Position numbers and translations under genes: made by a program
Notes under the pieces: model-generated
The model's database searches: none
Told to the model about the DNA's origin: nothing
Seen by the model: only the letters and a program-made list of their open reading frames with translations
In this document: positions 12,431-22,429 of the stretch, piece after piece
Layout: every line of letters begins with the position of its first letter
Numbering within the stretch: position 1 is the stretch's first letter
NCBI GenBank assembly: GCA_030280995.1
Contig: JASXTE010000005.1
Location: 37,607,203 to 37,671,202, forward strand
DNA from: Hemileia vastatrix
Taxonomy: Eukaryota; Basidiomycota; Pucciniomycetes; Pucciniales; Zaghouaniaceae
Length of the DNA stretch: 64,000 bases
Direction: 5' to 3'

Positions 12431-13331
12431 AGTTTTTTGGTTAATTCTGGACAAAAAAAGAAAAAAAGAAAAAAAAATAAATGTTAATAATACTTTTCTT
12501 TCAATTTTTTAATTTCTCCCTCATTGATCCCCGTATAACTTTTTAGTTAATAGGGGGTATCAAAGTTAGAAATTTCTAATTATTTAAAAGGTATTTAATA
12601 ACACAAAAATAAAGCTCAAGAGTTGACATTAATTCAAAGTAAAAAGGTGTTTTTTGGGCACAATATGGCATATTTTAAAAAATAATCATGGTTGATTTGG
12701 TGGAAAAAAGAGGTATTTTGAAATTGAAGATTTTGTCATGCACCACGTGACACTTGAGGCAAAAGTAGCTCATTAAATCAATACTAAAGGGTTCAAATCC
12801 ATACTCGAAGCGCAGAAAGCAACTCTCCATAGCAACTGCAACTTTCCTTTGTGTACTCGCTATTCAATTGCGCTAGCCTAAAACTCTAAATCTAAATTAG
12901 TCAATCTCTCAATAGTGTGTCTTAGTCTTTTTTCCAATAAGCGAAGCACAGCGCAATAGTTAATATAATAGTACATTAAAAGGTTCATGAAATGTCTGTG
13001 GGTTATTAAGGGGTAGTGAGAATGGACGGAATGGTTAGTGAAGGATTAAGGGGTTAATGGATGTTAGTGAGGAGGGTCAAGGTGTAACGGATATATTTTA
13101 AATGGGTTATGGTGTGCGGAATGGTGGATGAGTATGAGGTCAATGCGAGGAGGAGTAAAGGATATAAAAGGGACTGGGTTTTTGGTTCGATATTCCTTAG
13201 AATTAAATTATAAAACATATTTATAGTTAATAGTGATAAAACTCTAAGTGAAAATCATTATTATTGTATCTTTCTTTATTTTCTCAATAATCATATCTAA
13301 ATCCTAAATCTTTGATTGTTGAGTTTCCAAC

Positions 13332-14508
13332 TGTCAGTACAGTCTAGTATATAAGTATGATATAATAGTGTTATTTTATGGTCCTACTACTTATTAATAA
13401 ATGATTTAGTGATTAAACCTCAGGGGAAGACTAATAAAATAGTTATACTCAATTTAAACTCACAATACTTGGATTTAAATGCGTGCTAGTGGTGGAAAAT
13501 AGAAGAATAAAATATAGTTATAGCTTTTATAAAGATAATATCAATTTATAAGGGCTTTATAATATATTTCTGAATGTTAATAATTGTAGTGTAATGTTTA
13601 TTTGAAGTGTAGTAATTGAATGATGATAATAAACCGTCAAAATATCTCCTTACTTATACCCAAATCCACTGGAGTGCACAGACCTTCAATCCAGTTGATG
13701 TCACTGCTATCCCCGGCAATTACAGCACTGTGAGGGCCCATCACCTCCCCATGGCGTCCACTTCAAGCAGTTTCAACACCCAGACCTCCAGTAAGGACCC
13801 TCCATCACTATTAATAATAACACAGAGTCATACCATAAATAGAAATCCCAGATAAAAGCGGATACCATAAAGAAACAGGTAAAATAAATGATCAAAAAGA
13901 GATTTAATGAAACTAAAAGCATATAAAGGAAACAAATAAAATGTCCAAGCCCCCAATAACATCCCCAAGCATCCACATTAACCCAAAAACATATTTCCAA
14001 CCCATAAATCCGTGAATAACCATCCAAGGAAGTAATTTTAGTTGTCCAAACTGGGTGTATGCGCCTGATATAGGTGTCTATGCTTCTGTAGGCGTTGTGA
14101 GTCCACTGATTTCGTCCATATGACCTAAAATAAGCAGAAAAACAAAGGTTATAGGCTATTAAGGGGCTAAAACCCACTTATATACCTAAATATACATAAT
14201 ATACTGCATATTTCACTGAATATGAGATTTATGTATACATATAAGCTTATGTATGTCAATAATTACTTCATATCACTTAAGATAAGTATATTATGACTCC
14301 ATTAACACCTTAATAAGTATTATTAGGCCATGGATAAGCTATTTAAACTACTATAAGTTATATAATAGAATAATAATTATATATATATATAATAAAATAA
14401 TATATATTATTATTTTAACCTTATTTTTAAGATATAAGCTTAATCTAATTAAGGTTATCTTATTTTAAGCATAAGAAATACTCAGTCCTAAGGATATTTA
14501 GGCTGACA
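13332..14508 (-). repeat. A2 3' LTR
   Basis: 1177 bp. On the minus strand it begins TGTCAGCCTAAATATCC and ends CTGACA. It is near-identical to 21002-22178; visible differences are at 13635, 13637 and 13743. Confidence 0.95.
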
Positions 14509-14622
14509 CTCCCTCACCCCAAAAAAAACAATAAAAAAATGTTAAAACATTTTAATTAATCTTAAGGAATGAAATAAAAAGTAAAAAATAATTTTTATAA
14601 TACATATACTGAATGAACAGTA
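14509..14622 (-). other. A2 3' untranslated region and purine tract
   Basis: The minus strand reads GGGGTGAGGGAG directly before the LTR (14509-14520), preceded by a T-rich stretch. It is the plus-strand primer site for reverse transcription. A4 has the same arrangement at 58581. Confidence 0.65.
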
Positions 14623-17600
14623 TTATTTAGATTTAAATTTTTTCAAGAGATTTTTAAGATCAGAGATTTCATTTTCTGGAATCCACTGGTCATATTCACT
14701 TGATTTATTTTTAAATCTTAGTAGATACTCAACTCCCTTTTCTTTTGTAAGGTGTCTCTTTTTAAGTATCTTTTCAATTTCTGCTTTTTCCACTATTTCT
14801 TCAGGTTGCTGTTTATGCCTTCCTGATCTTCTTGGAAAGAGAGCAGTATCATTAGAATGGTATGGTTTTATAAGAGAAATAGGAAATACTGGATGTTTTC
14901 TATCATAAGGTGCATATAGAATAACCTCAACAGCATTATTACCAACCATCTTTTTAACTACAAATGGTCCAATGAATGGATCCTTCAATTTAACATTACC
15001 ATTTAAATTGAAATGTAGCGTTGAAATAAGGACTTCATCACCCTCTTTGAACATTTGTTCTTTATGGGCTTTATCCCATCTTTTCTTTTCATACTCAAAA
15101 GCCTTATTTATACATTCTTGAGCATGTTTTCTGCATAATTCCTGCATCTGAAGAAAAGATTTAGTACCTGGATGAATATCCAATCTAGGTAACTTATTAA
15201 GAGTTTTAGCAGGGGTATTAGGTACATAACCCAACCATAACTCAAATGGCTTTTTGCCAGTGACAGAATGTACTGTACTATTGTATGCAAATTCTAAACC
15301 TGGGATAAGGGTTACCCAATCATGCGTGAATTTGTCATTGTCTTTAAAATTAAGACCAAAAGCACAGTATCTTCTTATCATATCTTCTAAGGTTTGTATC
15401 ATTCTTTCTGCTAGCCCATCAGTTTGTGGATGGTGTGCTGTAGAAAGTTTTAATTGACACCCTGAAACATCCATAAGTGATGTCCAGAACTCAGAAGTAA
15501 ATTTAGAATCTCTGTCAGAAACTATTGCTTTGGGGAAACCTGCTGTATTTAACATTTGTGTCCACCATAAAAAAGCTAAGTCCTTTGCAGAAACCTCTTT
15601 GTGGGTAGGAATAAATTTACACATCTTTGTAAATCTATCTACAATTACCCAGCAGGAGTTATAACTCTTATGCCCTGCTATTGGCAAACCTGTTACAAAG
15701 TCCATGTTAATGATTTCCCATGGAGCTTTTGGTTGCTCAATTTGTTGTAATAAACCAGCTCTTTTTCCTGTTAATCTTTTAGATTTTTGACAAGAATCAC
15801 ATGTTTCAACATATTTCTGAACATCCTCAGACATGTTAATCCACCAAGCTGTGTTTTTTACTCTGGTTAATGTTTTATGGTAGTCAAAATGACCTGCTAA
15901 TATATCATCATGACATATACTTAACATTAACTCCTTCATTGAAGGGGGAATTACAATTACAATACTTAATTTTTTCCTGTAATATATAAAACCATCCTCA
16001 ATGGAAAATTTTCCTTTCTCTAATGCCTCTTTATATTTATCTGGTAATGTTTTTATTAAAACATTCATTGAAGCATTAGATGGATCATTTAATATTGTAG
16101 TTAATTTACTTAAGTCAGGATCTGAATTATAATTATCAAGAATTGATTGCATAAATTCATCCTCAAGATCTACAATATAAATGCCATAAATGTTAATAAT
16201 CTCTGACTCAGGAACATAAGCAGGATTATCATCATTATTAGGCAGAGGTACTCTAGATAACAGATCTACATTAGAGTGCAAGGTTCCTGCTCTATGTGTA
16301 ATAGTCATCCGTCCTCTGTATTCTTGTACAGCTAATTGCCATCTAAACATGTGTCTATTAGGAGTTTTCATGTTTAAGAGTGACTTAACTGCACTACAGT
16401 CAGTTATTAACTCAAATTTTTGGTCTTCCAGGTAATAATGTAGCTTTTCAAGAGCCCATACTACTGCCAAACATTCAAGTTGAGTAGCACCATATTTTAA
16501 TTCACCACTTCTCAGAGTACGTGAAATATAGCAGATTACTACTTCTGACATTTTACCTTCAATAAGTTGTTTTTGATGCAAAGCAGCACCCAGTCCAATA
16601 AAACTTGCATCTGTATATAATACAAAAGGTAATTGGAAATCTGGTAATCCCAAGATAGGAGCTGTCATTAAACATTCTTTCAACTTATCAAAAGCTTGTT
16701 GTCTTTCATTATTCCAAATGAAAGCTTCTGATTTCTTTATCAGTGTGGTCAGTGGTGCAGCAATTGATTGGTAGTTTTTTATATATTGTCTATAATAACC
16801 ACACATTCCAAGAAAAGATTGTACATCCTTCACATTTTGAGGAATGCCAATATTTTTTATTGCAGCCACTTTATTTTGGTCTACACATATTTGTAAGCCA
16901 GATACAATATGACCAAGCACTTTTAAAGATTCAAACCCAAATTTACATTTTTTCAATGCAAGGGTCATTTTTATTTCATCCATTTTCTGAAATACTTTCC
17001 TTAAATGGATTAAGTGTTCATCAAAAGTTTTAGAGAACACTATGATGTCATCAATGTATACCATTAACCATCCCTCAATCATTTCATTATGGAATGTTAT
17101 ATCCATTAACTTCTGAAATACTGATGGAGCATTCTTTGGTCCAAATGGCATTCTGACATACTTATAAATTCCCATGTGTGTTGTTATCAACAAAAAGTTC
17201 TGTGAATTCTTTTCAACAGGAATTTGATGGTACCCTTTATTTCCATCTAGGCAACTTATATATTTAGCACCTTTAAGGGTAGCATGTATAGAGGCAATAC
17301 TTGGCAAGGGATAAATATCATCTACTGTAAATGTATTTAATGCTCTATAATCACCGCACAGTCTTGCTTTATCTTGTTCATAAGAAATCAGCACTGGTGA
17401 TATTACACAATATTTTGGTGTAGTTTCAACCTTCTCAAGAATGTTCATCTTTAATAACATCTTAATATTATCCTCTATGTCTTTCCTCTTCATTGGTGAA
17501 GCAGGATATGGTTTCTTTTTAAGACTAGCAGGAATATTATCTATGTCACAGGTTAAACTAATTTTCATTTCATGATCTTTTACAAGGCCAAGTTCATTTG

Positions 17601-20490
17601 TACCATGTGCAAAAGCCATTGGAAAAGCTTTAATTAATTCCAAAATATTATTTTTCTCAGTTTCACTTATCTGAGTGCCAAATGATGCTTTTAAAATTTC
17701 TGTTTCCAGAAGTTCCATCTCATTGGATTCTCTTCCTTTAGACGGGGAATTTGTTACTGACTCAATGTGTAAGACTGTGTTAAAAGAATTTATTTTAAAT
17801 TTCCTTTTACCATTCATGCCAATTGTAAAATTGTTATTAGCAGGGTTTAATTTTACACCAAATTTAGTCAGAATATCATTTCCAATGATAAAACAGTTAC
17901 TACAATTTGTATTATCCATTACTACAAAGTCACAAGTTACCCTTACATAACCATGTTGGTGTTTAAAGAAAACAGCAGCTTTGTATTTACCAATGGGGTG
18001 TAGTACTGATCCAAAACCTCTCCAATTTTTATTCTGAAGTGGTTCAAGCTTAAACTTATATTCACTATCAATTTTCTGTAATGTATTAGTGGAAACAACT
18101 GAACCAGCAGCTCCTGTGTCCAATACTATATTAACATTTTCACCAGAAATGATAGCTGGAACCATGATAGGTGTCATTCTAAAGTTATCAGCTTGTATAT
18201 CCTTAATGATTTCAGCATCCTCAAAATTCATTAAAGATTCATTTGAGTCCATATTTAATATTGGATTTTCAAAGATGGACAAATCATCTTCCAACATACA
18301 GACTTCATTTTCATCACTATATGAGATATTGCTGTCATAATCACTTGATTCTTTACTTTTTTCAGTTTCAGTTTCAGATTCACGTTGATTTTCAACAATA
18401 TTTATGTTTTTCTCACATTTGTGACCTTTTACCCAAGGTTTGTTACACTTATAACAAGTATTTGTTTCATACTTTTTTGGTACTACAGGTGCAGTAGGTT
18501 TTTTCTGCTTTTCCTGAAGTGTTTTTGAATTCTGAGATTTTACAGGTTCAACATTTTGTTTATAAGTGGAATACCTTGATTCATACTTATGGTTTAATAA
18601 TATTTCATTGCAAATATTAATAAAGTCAGAATATTCAGTAACATTTAATGTTCTAGCTACAACAATGTCTCTGACAGATATAGGTAATTTGTATATTATC
18701 TTATCTTTCCATAAGTTAAAATCCATATGAGGCTCAATGGCTTTTAATATTTTGTTTAAATTCATTAAAAATACCATAGGTTTGTCACCATTCAACGGAT
18801 TATACCTAGTCTTCTCATACAGTCTCTGCTGAGTAAGCCTGAATTTAGAACCTCCAAATTGTTTTTCAATAAGTTGTTTCCATTCAGCCCAAGAGTAGTC
18901 TCTACCCTCACTTAAGACAGCTTCAAACCATAATAAAGCAACATCCTTAAATAAAGAAATTAATTTTGATGTTATCTCTTCATCTGGTAACTTATATGAG
19001 AATTTCAAGTTGTCAATTCTTTGAATAAAATGTTGCCAATCAGAGCTGGCTTCCCCATCATAAGTTGGGTACTGATCTATCTTAGGCCAGTTCTTCTGAT
19101 TGGATTTTATCTCACTAATCTTAGGTAAATTCAACAACTCATTTACTTTTGATAAATGGTCTTGTATTTCTTCCTGCACGGATTTGTGACTTACATTTTC
19201 AGATTTGACACTACCACCAGATGGTTTCAATTGTGGTGGTATAGGGAAGGAATGAGATTCACTTTTGCCAATGAAAGGATTATTATTATATTGATTATAC
19301 TTATGATTATCCTGGTTCATTAGTAGATTGGCAGTTTCAATCTCAACTTTAGTTAATCTTTGTAGCAACTCAGAGACACTTTGATTTGTCTGTGCAAAAG
19401 ATAACTTTGTTCTTGATTCAGTCTTTAATAAGTGTGTTTCATATAATTTTTCTAACTCACAAAATTTGTTTGAAAGGTCATTATATTTATTACTCAATGA
19501 ATCATATTTAAGAGTTAGAGACAAATGTTCTTTCTCTAATTCTTTATTACGTGTTGCTAATTGAGAAATGTTCAATGTTAAGGATGAAATTGTATCACTA
19601 GTGAGCTTAACTGTCTGTTCCTCACAATCAGTCATTCTATTCCACAATGCTGAAACAATTCTATGGACAGTTGGATTATTGTTAAAATATTCCATGTCCT
19701 CCTTTTCAATTCTCTCACTCTCCTGTGAACTTCTCATCTCACTAGTAGGTGGTTGCAACTGAGGATTAACTGTATTATCATTGTATATAGTACTGTTATT
19801 ATGGACAAAAGACAAGTCAGGTGTATCTACTCTAAAACCTAAATTTCTTAAATCCTCCTCTATTTTTTGTACAGATTTAACATCAATAGAATTACCTATA
19901 TTGTAATTATCAGTATTATGTCTAATCTGAGAGGGTAAGTTACTTACCAAGGGATGGTTGCCAGTCCTGATTTTTGGCGCTTTTTTCCCTTGTAAGGGTG
20001 AGCTGAGGAAGTCAGATGAGGGGGTGGATCCCTGTTGCAACTGTGGCTTGTCCACTGTTGGTGAAACCAGTCCCATTTCCATTTGTCTACCAGGATTTTC
20101 TCCTGGGAGTGAGTGGACCCTCCTTGGATAGGGGGTTGCTGATTTGATTGACTGGGCTGGCCTCCCTTTAATTCTGCCATTTCCTGATTCATCTGCTGAA
20201 ATCCTACCTTGCAATTGTTTTGCAACTGCTCTACTTCTTTGAACATGAGAGATTTTGATTCCTCTAGCTTCAGAACCTGTTTGGCCAGATGGGACAGTTG
20301 ATCCTGAAGAGGAGGAGACGTCTTTTTGATAGTTATCTTTTTTAAGAGGGCGTCCTTTTCCTCTATACTCATGCTTTCTGGTTGGGGGTACTGTTGTCCC
20401 TCCATGGTGATGTCCTGGAAAGTTTTTATTAGGTTTAGACCTGGTATTATAAGCAGGCTGTTCACTTACACTATCCTGAGGAGCACTCAA
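14623..20490 (-). CDS. gag-pol: A2 Gag-Pol polyprotein with chromodomain, 1955 codons
   Basis: One open frame for the whole polyprotein. Approximate residue positions: Ser-rich start (1-190), coiled coil (300-400), Gag core from KNWPKIDQYP (465), modified zinc knuckle CYKCNKPWVKGHKC (678), protease DTGAAG (789), RT with YIDDIIVFS (1143), RNase H LYTDAS (1293), integrase zinc domain HDDILAGHF ... CDSCQKSK (1530-1565), integrase core with SDRDSKF (1657) and HHPQTDGLAERM (1690), then a chromodomain (about 1897-1950). The family copies its RNA to DNA and integrates it, and the chromodomain binds histone marks. The first in-frame codon at the position used as ATG in A3 is TTG, and a TAA lies a few codons upstream. 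Gag-Pol may therefore start at a weak codon, start internally, or depend on splicing. The first ~180 codons overlap a conserved second frame. Confidence 0.93.
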   Translation of the reverse strand: MSAPQDSVSEQPAYNTRSKPNKNFPGHHHGGTTVPPTRKHEYRGKGRPLKKDNYQKDVSSSSGSTVPSGQTGSEARGIKISHVQRSRAVAKQLQGRISADESGNGRIKGRPAQSIKSATPYPRRVHSLPGENPGRQMEMGLVSPTVDKPQLQQGSTPSSDFLSSPLQGKKAPKIRTGNHPLVSNLPSQIRHNTDNYNIGNSIDVKSVQKIEEDLRNLGFRVDTPDLSFVHNNSTIYNDNTVNPQLQPPTSEMRSSQESERIEKEDMEYFNNNPTVHRIVSALWNRMTDCEEQTVKLTSDTISSLTLNISQLATRNKELEKEHLSLTLKYDSLSNKYNDLSNKFCELEKLYETHLLKTESRTKLSFAQTNQSVSELLQRLTKVEIETANLLMNQDNHKYNQYNNNPFIGKSESHSFPIPPQLKPSGGSVKSENVSHKSVQEEIQDHLSKVNELLNLPKISEIKSNQKNWPKIDQYPTYDGEASSDWQHFIQRIDNLKFSYKLPDEEITSKLISLFKDVALLWFEAVLSEGRDYSWAEWKQLIEKQFGGSKFRLTQQRLYEKTRYNPLNGDKPMVFLMNLNKILKAIEPHMDFNLWKDKIIYKLPISVRDIVVARTLNVTEYSDFINICNEILLNHKYESRYSTYKQNVEPVKSQNSKTLQEKQKKPTAPVVPKKYETNTCYKCNKPWVKGHKCEKNINIVENQRESETETEKSKESSDYDSNISYSDENEVCMLEDDLSIFENPILNMDSNESLMNFEDAEIIKDIQADNFRMTPIMVPAIISGENVNIVLDTGAAGSVVSTNTLQKIDSEYKFKLEPLQNKNWRGFGSVLHPIGKYKAAVFFKHQHGYVRVTCDFVVMDNTNCSNCFIIGNDILTKFGVKLNPANNNFTIGMNGKRKFKINSFNTVLHIESVTNSPSKGRESNEMELLETEILKASFGTQISETEKNNILELIKAFPMAFAHGTNELGLVKDHEMKISLTCDIDNIPASLKKKPYPASPMKRKDIEDNIKMLLKMNILEKVETTPKYCVISPVLISYEQDKARLCGDYRALNTFTVDDIYPLPSIASIHATLKGAKYISCLDGNKGYHQIPVEKNSQNFLLITTHMGIYKYVRMPFGPKNAPSVFQKLMDITFHNEMIEGWLMVYIDDIIVFSKTFDEHLIHLRKVFQKMDEIKMTLALKKCKFGFESLKVLGHIVSGLQICVDQNKVAAIKNIGIPQNVKDVQSFLGMCGYYRQYIKNYQSIAAPLTTLIKKSEAFIWNNERQQAFDKLKECLMTAPILGLPDFQLPFVLYTDASFIGLGAALHQKQLIEGKMSEVVICYISRTLRSGELKYGATQLECLAVVWALEKLHYYLEDQKFELITDCSAVKSLLNMKTPNRHMFRWQLAVQEYRGRMTITHRAGTLHSNVDLLSRVPLPNNDDNPAYVPESEIINIYGIYIVDLEDEFMQSILDNYNSDPDLSKLTTILNDPSNASMNVLIKTLPDKYKEALEKGKFSIEDGFIYYRKKLSIVIVIPPSMKELMLSICHDDILAGHFDYHKTLTRVKNTAWWINMSEDVQKYVETCDSCQKSKRLTGKRAGLLQQIEQPKAPWEIINMDFVTGLPIAGHKSYNSCWVIVDRFTKMCKFIPTHKEVSAKDLAFLWWTQMLNTAGFPKAIVSDRDSKFTSEFWTSLMDVSGCQLKLSTAHHPQTDGLAERMIQTLEDMIRRYCAFGLNFKDNDKFTHDWVTLIPGLEFAYNSTVHSVTGKKPFELWLGYVPNTPAKTLNKLPRLDIHPGTKSFLQMQELCRKHAQECINKAFEYEKKRWDKAHKEQMFKEGDEVLISTLHFNLNGNVKLKDPFIGPFVVKKMVGNNAVEVILYAPYDRKHPVFPISLIKPYHSNDTALFPRRSGRHKQQPEEIVEKAEIEKILKKRHLTKEKGVEYLLRFKNKSSEYDQWIPENEISDLKNLLKKFKSK
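19944..20490 (-). CDS. A2 overlapping coiled-coil protein (spliced or from an internal ATG)
   Basis: A second frame overlaps the start of gag-pol. Its ATG (20405-20403) has a strong context, CACCATGG. The frame codes for 153 residues: MSIEEKDALL, a Lys/Glu/Gln-rich coiled coil, the motif KWKWDW, a basic tail HPYKGKKR and a PW-stop end. A candidate phase-0 intron of 55 nt (20469-20415: donor GTAAGT, branch CCTAATAA, acceptor TTTCCAG) would join the first seven codons (20490-20470) to it. A1 and A3 have the same intron position and phase, and in A2 versus A3 this frame is conserved while the overlapping gag frame is not. It is probably an accessory or structural protein; function unknown. Confidence 0.65.
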
Positions 20491-20986
20491 ATTGTTCAGA
20501 ATAACAATATTTTACGTCTACAAAAGGAAAAAACTCTGTGGAATTAGTAGACAAAAGATATTAGTAATTATATTACTAATAAAAAAGCAATGGAGCTTAC
20601 CCCGAATTTATATCTTTATTTATTTAAATAAAATATAAGAAAAATTCGAAAAAATCTGTTAAAAATATAATAATAAGTTTAACTAGACCTCTATAAGGGT
20701 GAATAATTAGCTTACCAAGCTTTAGCCAAATACCAATTTAATTGGGTGTTATATTGGTGTCCAAATACCAAGTGAAATTGGGTTTATATTGGGTACAGTT
20801 ACTACTGTAAATATCTAATTTTTATGATAAAAAATTAGTACAATTATTATAAGGGTTCTTTTCCGCAATCAATGAGCTATGATGACCCACTAATATGCCG
20901 CAGACCCAAATATTTGGTTAATTTTGAGTTGTACTAAGGTAAAAATCACGTCCCAAGGCTTATACTAAATAATAAGTAAAATATAA
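20491..20986 (-). other. A2 leader
   Basis: AT-rich untranslated region between the primer binding site and the gag start. It contains two related stretches around CCAAATACCAATTTAATTGG and CCAAATACCAAGTG (20728 and 20760). No gene is seen. Confidence 0.5.
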
Positions 20987-21001
20987 GGAAAGACCCCCAA
21001 T
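20987..21001 (-). other. A2 primer binding site
   Basis: The minus strand reads ATTGGGGGTCTTTCC directly after the 5' LTR, matching the A1 and A3 sites in TGG..G.CTTTCC. A tRNA primer is inferred. Confidence 0.6.
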
Positions 21002-22178
21002 TGTCAGTACAGTCTAGTATATAAGTATGATATAATAGTGTTATTTTATGGTCCTACTACTTATTAATAAATGATTTAGTGATTAAACCTCAGGGGAAGA
21101 CTAATAAAATAGTTATACTCAATTTAAACTCACAATACTTGGATTTAAATGCGTGCTAGTGGTGGAAAATAGAAGAATAAAATATAGTTATAGCTTTTAT
21201 AAAGATAATATCAATTTATAAGGGCTTTATAATATATTTCTGAATGTTAATAATTGTAGTGTAATGTTTATTTGAAGTGTAGTAATTGAATGATGATAAT
21301 AAACCGTCAAAATCCCTCCTTACTTATACCCAAATCCACTGGAGTGCACAGACCTTCAATCCAGTTGATGTCACTGCTATCCCCGGCAATTACAGCACTG
21401 TGAGGGCCCATAACCTCCCCATGGCGTCCACTTCAAGCAGTTTCAACACCCAGACCTCCAGTAAGGACCCTCCATCACTATTAATAATAACACAGAGTCA
21501 TACCATAAATAGAAATCCCAGATAAAAGCGGATACCATAAAGAAACAGGTAAAATAAATGATCAAAAAGAGATTTAATGAAACTAAAAGCATATAAAGGA
21601 AACAAATAAAATGTCCAAGCCCCCAATAACATCCCCAAGCATCCACATTAACCCAAAAACATATTTCCAACCCATAAATCCGTGAATAACCATCCAAGGA
21701 AGTAATTTTAGTTGTCCAAACTGGGTGTATGCGCCTGATATAGGTGTCTATGCTTCTGTAGGCGTTGTGAGTCCACTGATTTCGTCCATATGACCTAAAA
21801 TAAGCAGAAAAACAAAGGTTATAGGCTATTAAGGGGCTAAAACCCACTTATATACCTAAATATACATAATATACTGCATATTTCACTGAATATGAGATTT
21901 ATGTATACATATAAGCTTATGTATGTCAATAATTACTTCATATCACTTAAGATAAGTATATTATGACTCCATTAACACCTTAATAAGTATTATTAGGCCA
22001 TGGATAAGCTATTTAAACTACTATAAGTTATATAATAGAATAATAATTATATATATATATAATAAAATAATATATATTATTATTTTAACCTTATTTTTAA
22101 GATATAAGCTTAATCTAATTAAGGTTATCTTATTTTAAGCATAAGAAATACTCAGTCCTAAGGATATTTAGGCTGACA
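21002..22178 (-). repeat. A2 5' LTR
   Basis: 1177 bp, near-identical to 13332-14508. The only long open frame in it is repeated in all three LTR copies of this subfamily and has no coding signature. Confidence 0.95.
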
Positions 22179-22429
22179 CCAACCCTTCGTGAGATCTTAA
22201 GAATTTTAATATTACCGTTCAATTATATTAGAATCCTTCTCAAACATAACTCGAAGCAGTAGTTCTTCCTTTGAGTCATCTTCGAACCACTTCCTCGAAC
22301 TATCCCTCTGTGCTTCGAAGAAGTATCTGAACCTTTTATCTCACTTGCAGGAAGATCCTCGACCTTGTGCGTAGGCCGTCCGGTGACAGATTTCTAACTT
22401 TGATACCCCCTAATGTTTTCATTATTCCC

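Larger units (their letters stand above)
1801..12435 (+). mobile_element. A1: degenerate Ty3/gypsy chromovirus with TSD AGTTT
   Basis: A full LTR retrotransposon reading left to right. It is flanked by the 5 bp duplication AGTTT (1801-1805 and 12431-12435). LTRs start TGTCAGCC and end CTGATA or GATGATA, close to the TGTCAG...CTGACA ends of A2. Inside are a primer binding site, an overlapping coiled-coil frame, gag-pol with a chromodomain, and a purine tract. Coding is broken by frameshifts, stops and a MITE, so it is not autonomous. Confidence 0.93.
13327..22183 (-). mobile_element. A2: young, apparently intact chromovirus with TSD CCAAC
   Basis: The element occupies 13332-22178 on the minus strand with a perfect 5 bp duplication CCAAC (13327-13331, 22179-22183). 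LTRs are both 1177 bp, with only about three differences noticed by eye. It has a primer binding site, one uninterrupted gag-pol frame and a purine tract. It is the best candidate in the window for a recently active element. The one oddity is that the gag-pol start codon is TTG instead of ATG. Confidence 0.95.
12734..22388 (+). mobile_element. Solo LTR of family B, split by A2
   Basis: 12734-13331 plus 22184-22388 together make one family-B LTR (about 800 bp) matching 23126-23928. It is flanked by a perfect 5 bp duplication GATTT (12729-12733, 22389-22393), so a full element was lost by LTR-LTR recombination before A2 inserted. It keeps the TATA box (13163-13170) and the start-site sequence AGAATTAAATTATA (13199-13212). 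Confidence 0.9.
12552..22411. mobile_element. ~200 bp MITE split by the B solo LTR and A2
   Basis: The left end AGGGGGTATCAAAGTTAG (from 12552) and the right end CTAACTTTGATACCCCCT (to about 22411) are perfect inverted repeats of at least 21 bp, flanked by AAT on both sides. Removing the nested insertions leaves about 200 bp with no coding frame. The LTR target duplication GATTT lies inside the right inverted repeat. Confidence 0.75.

Noticed and set aside
19893..19944. Possible second intron at the PW-stop of the coiled-coil frame (donor GTAAGT or GTGAGT, lengths 52, 58 and 55 in A2, A3 and A1)
   Set aside because: Splicing at the nearest acceptors gives TGG followed by a stop in all three elements and does not join to the gag-pol frame.
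21443..21847. 134-codon minus-strand frame repeated at 13773-14177, 21443-21847 and 56090-56494
   Set aside because: It lies inside LTRs and is repeated only because the LTRs are near-identical; no domain or codon signature.
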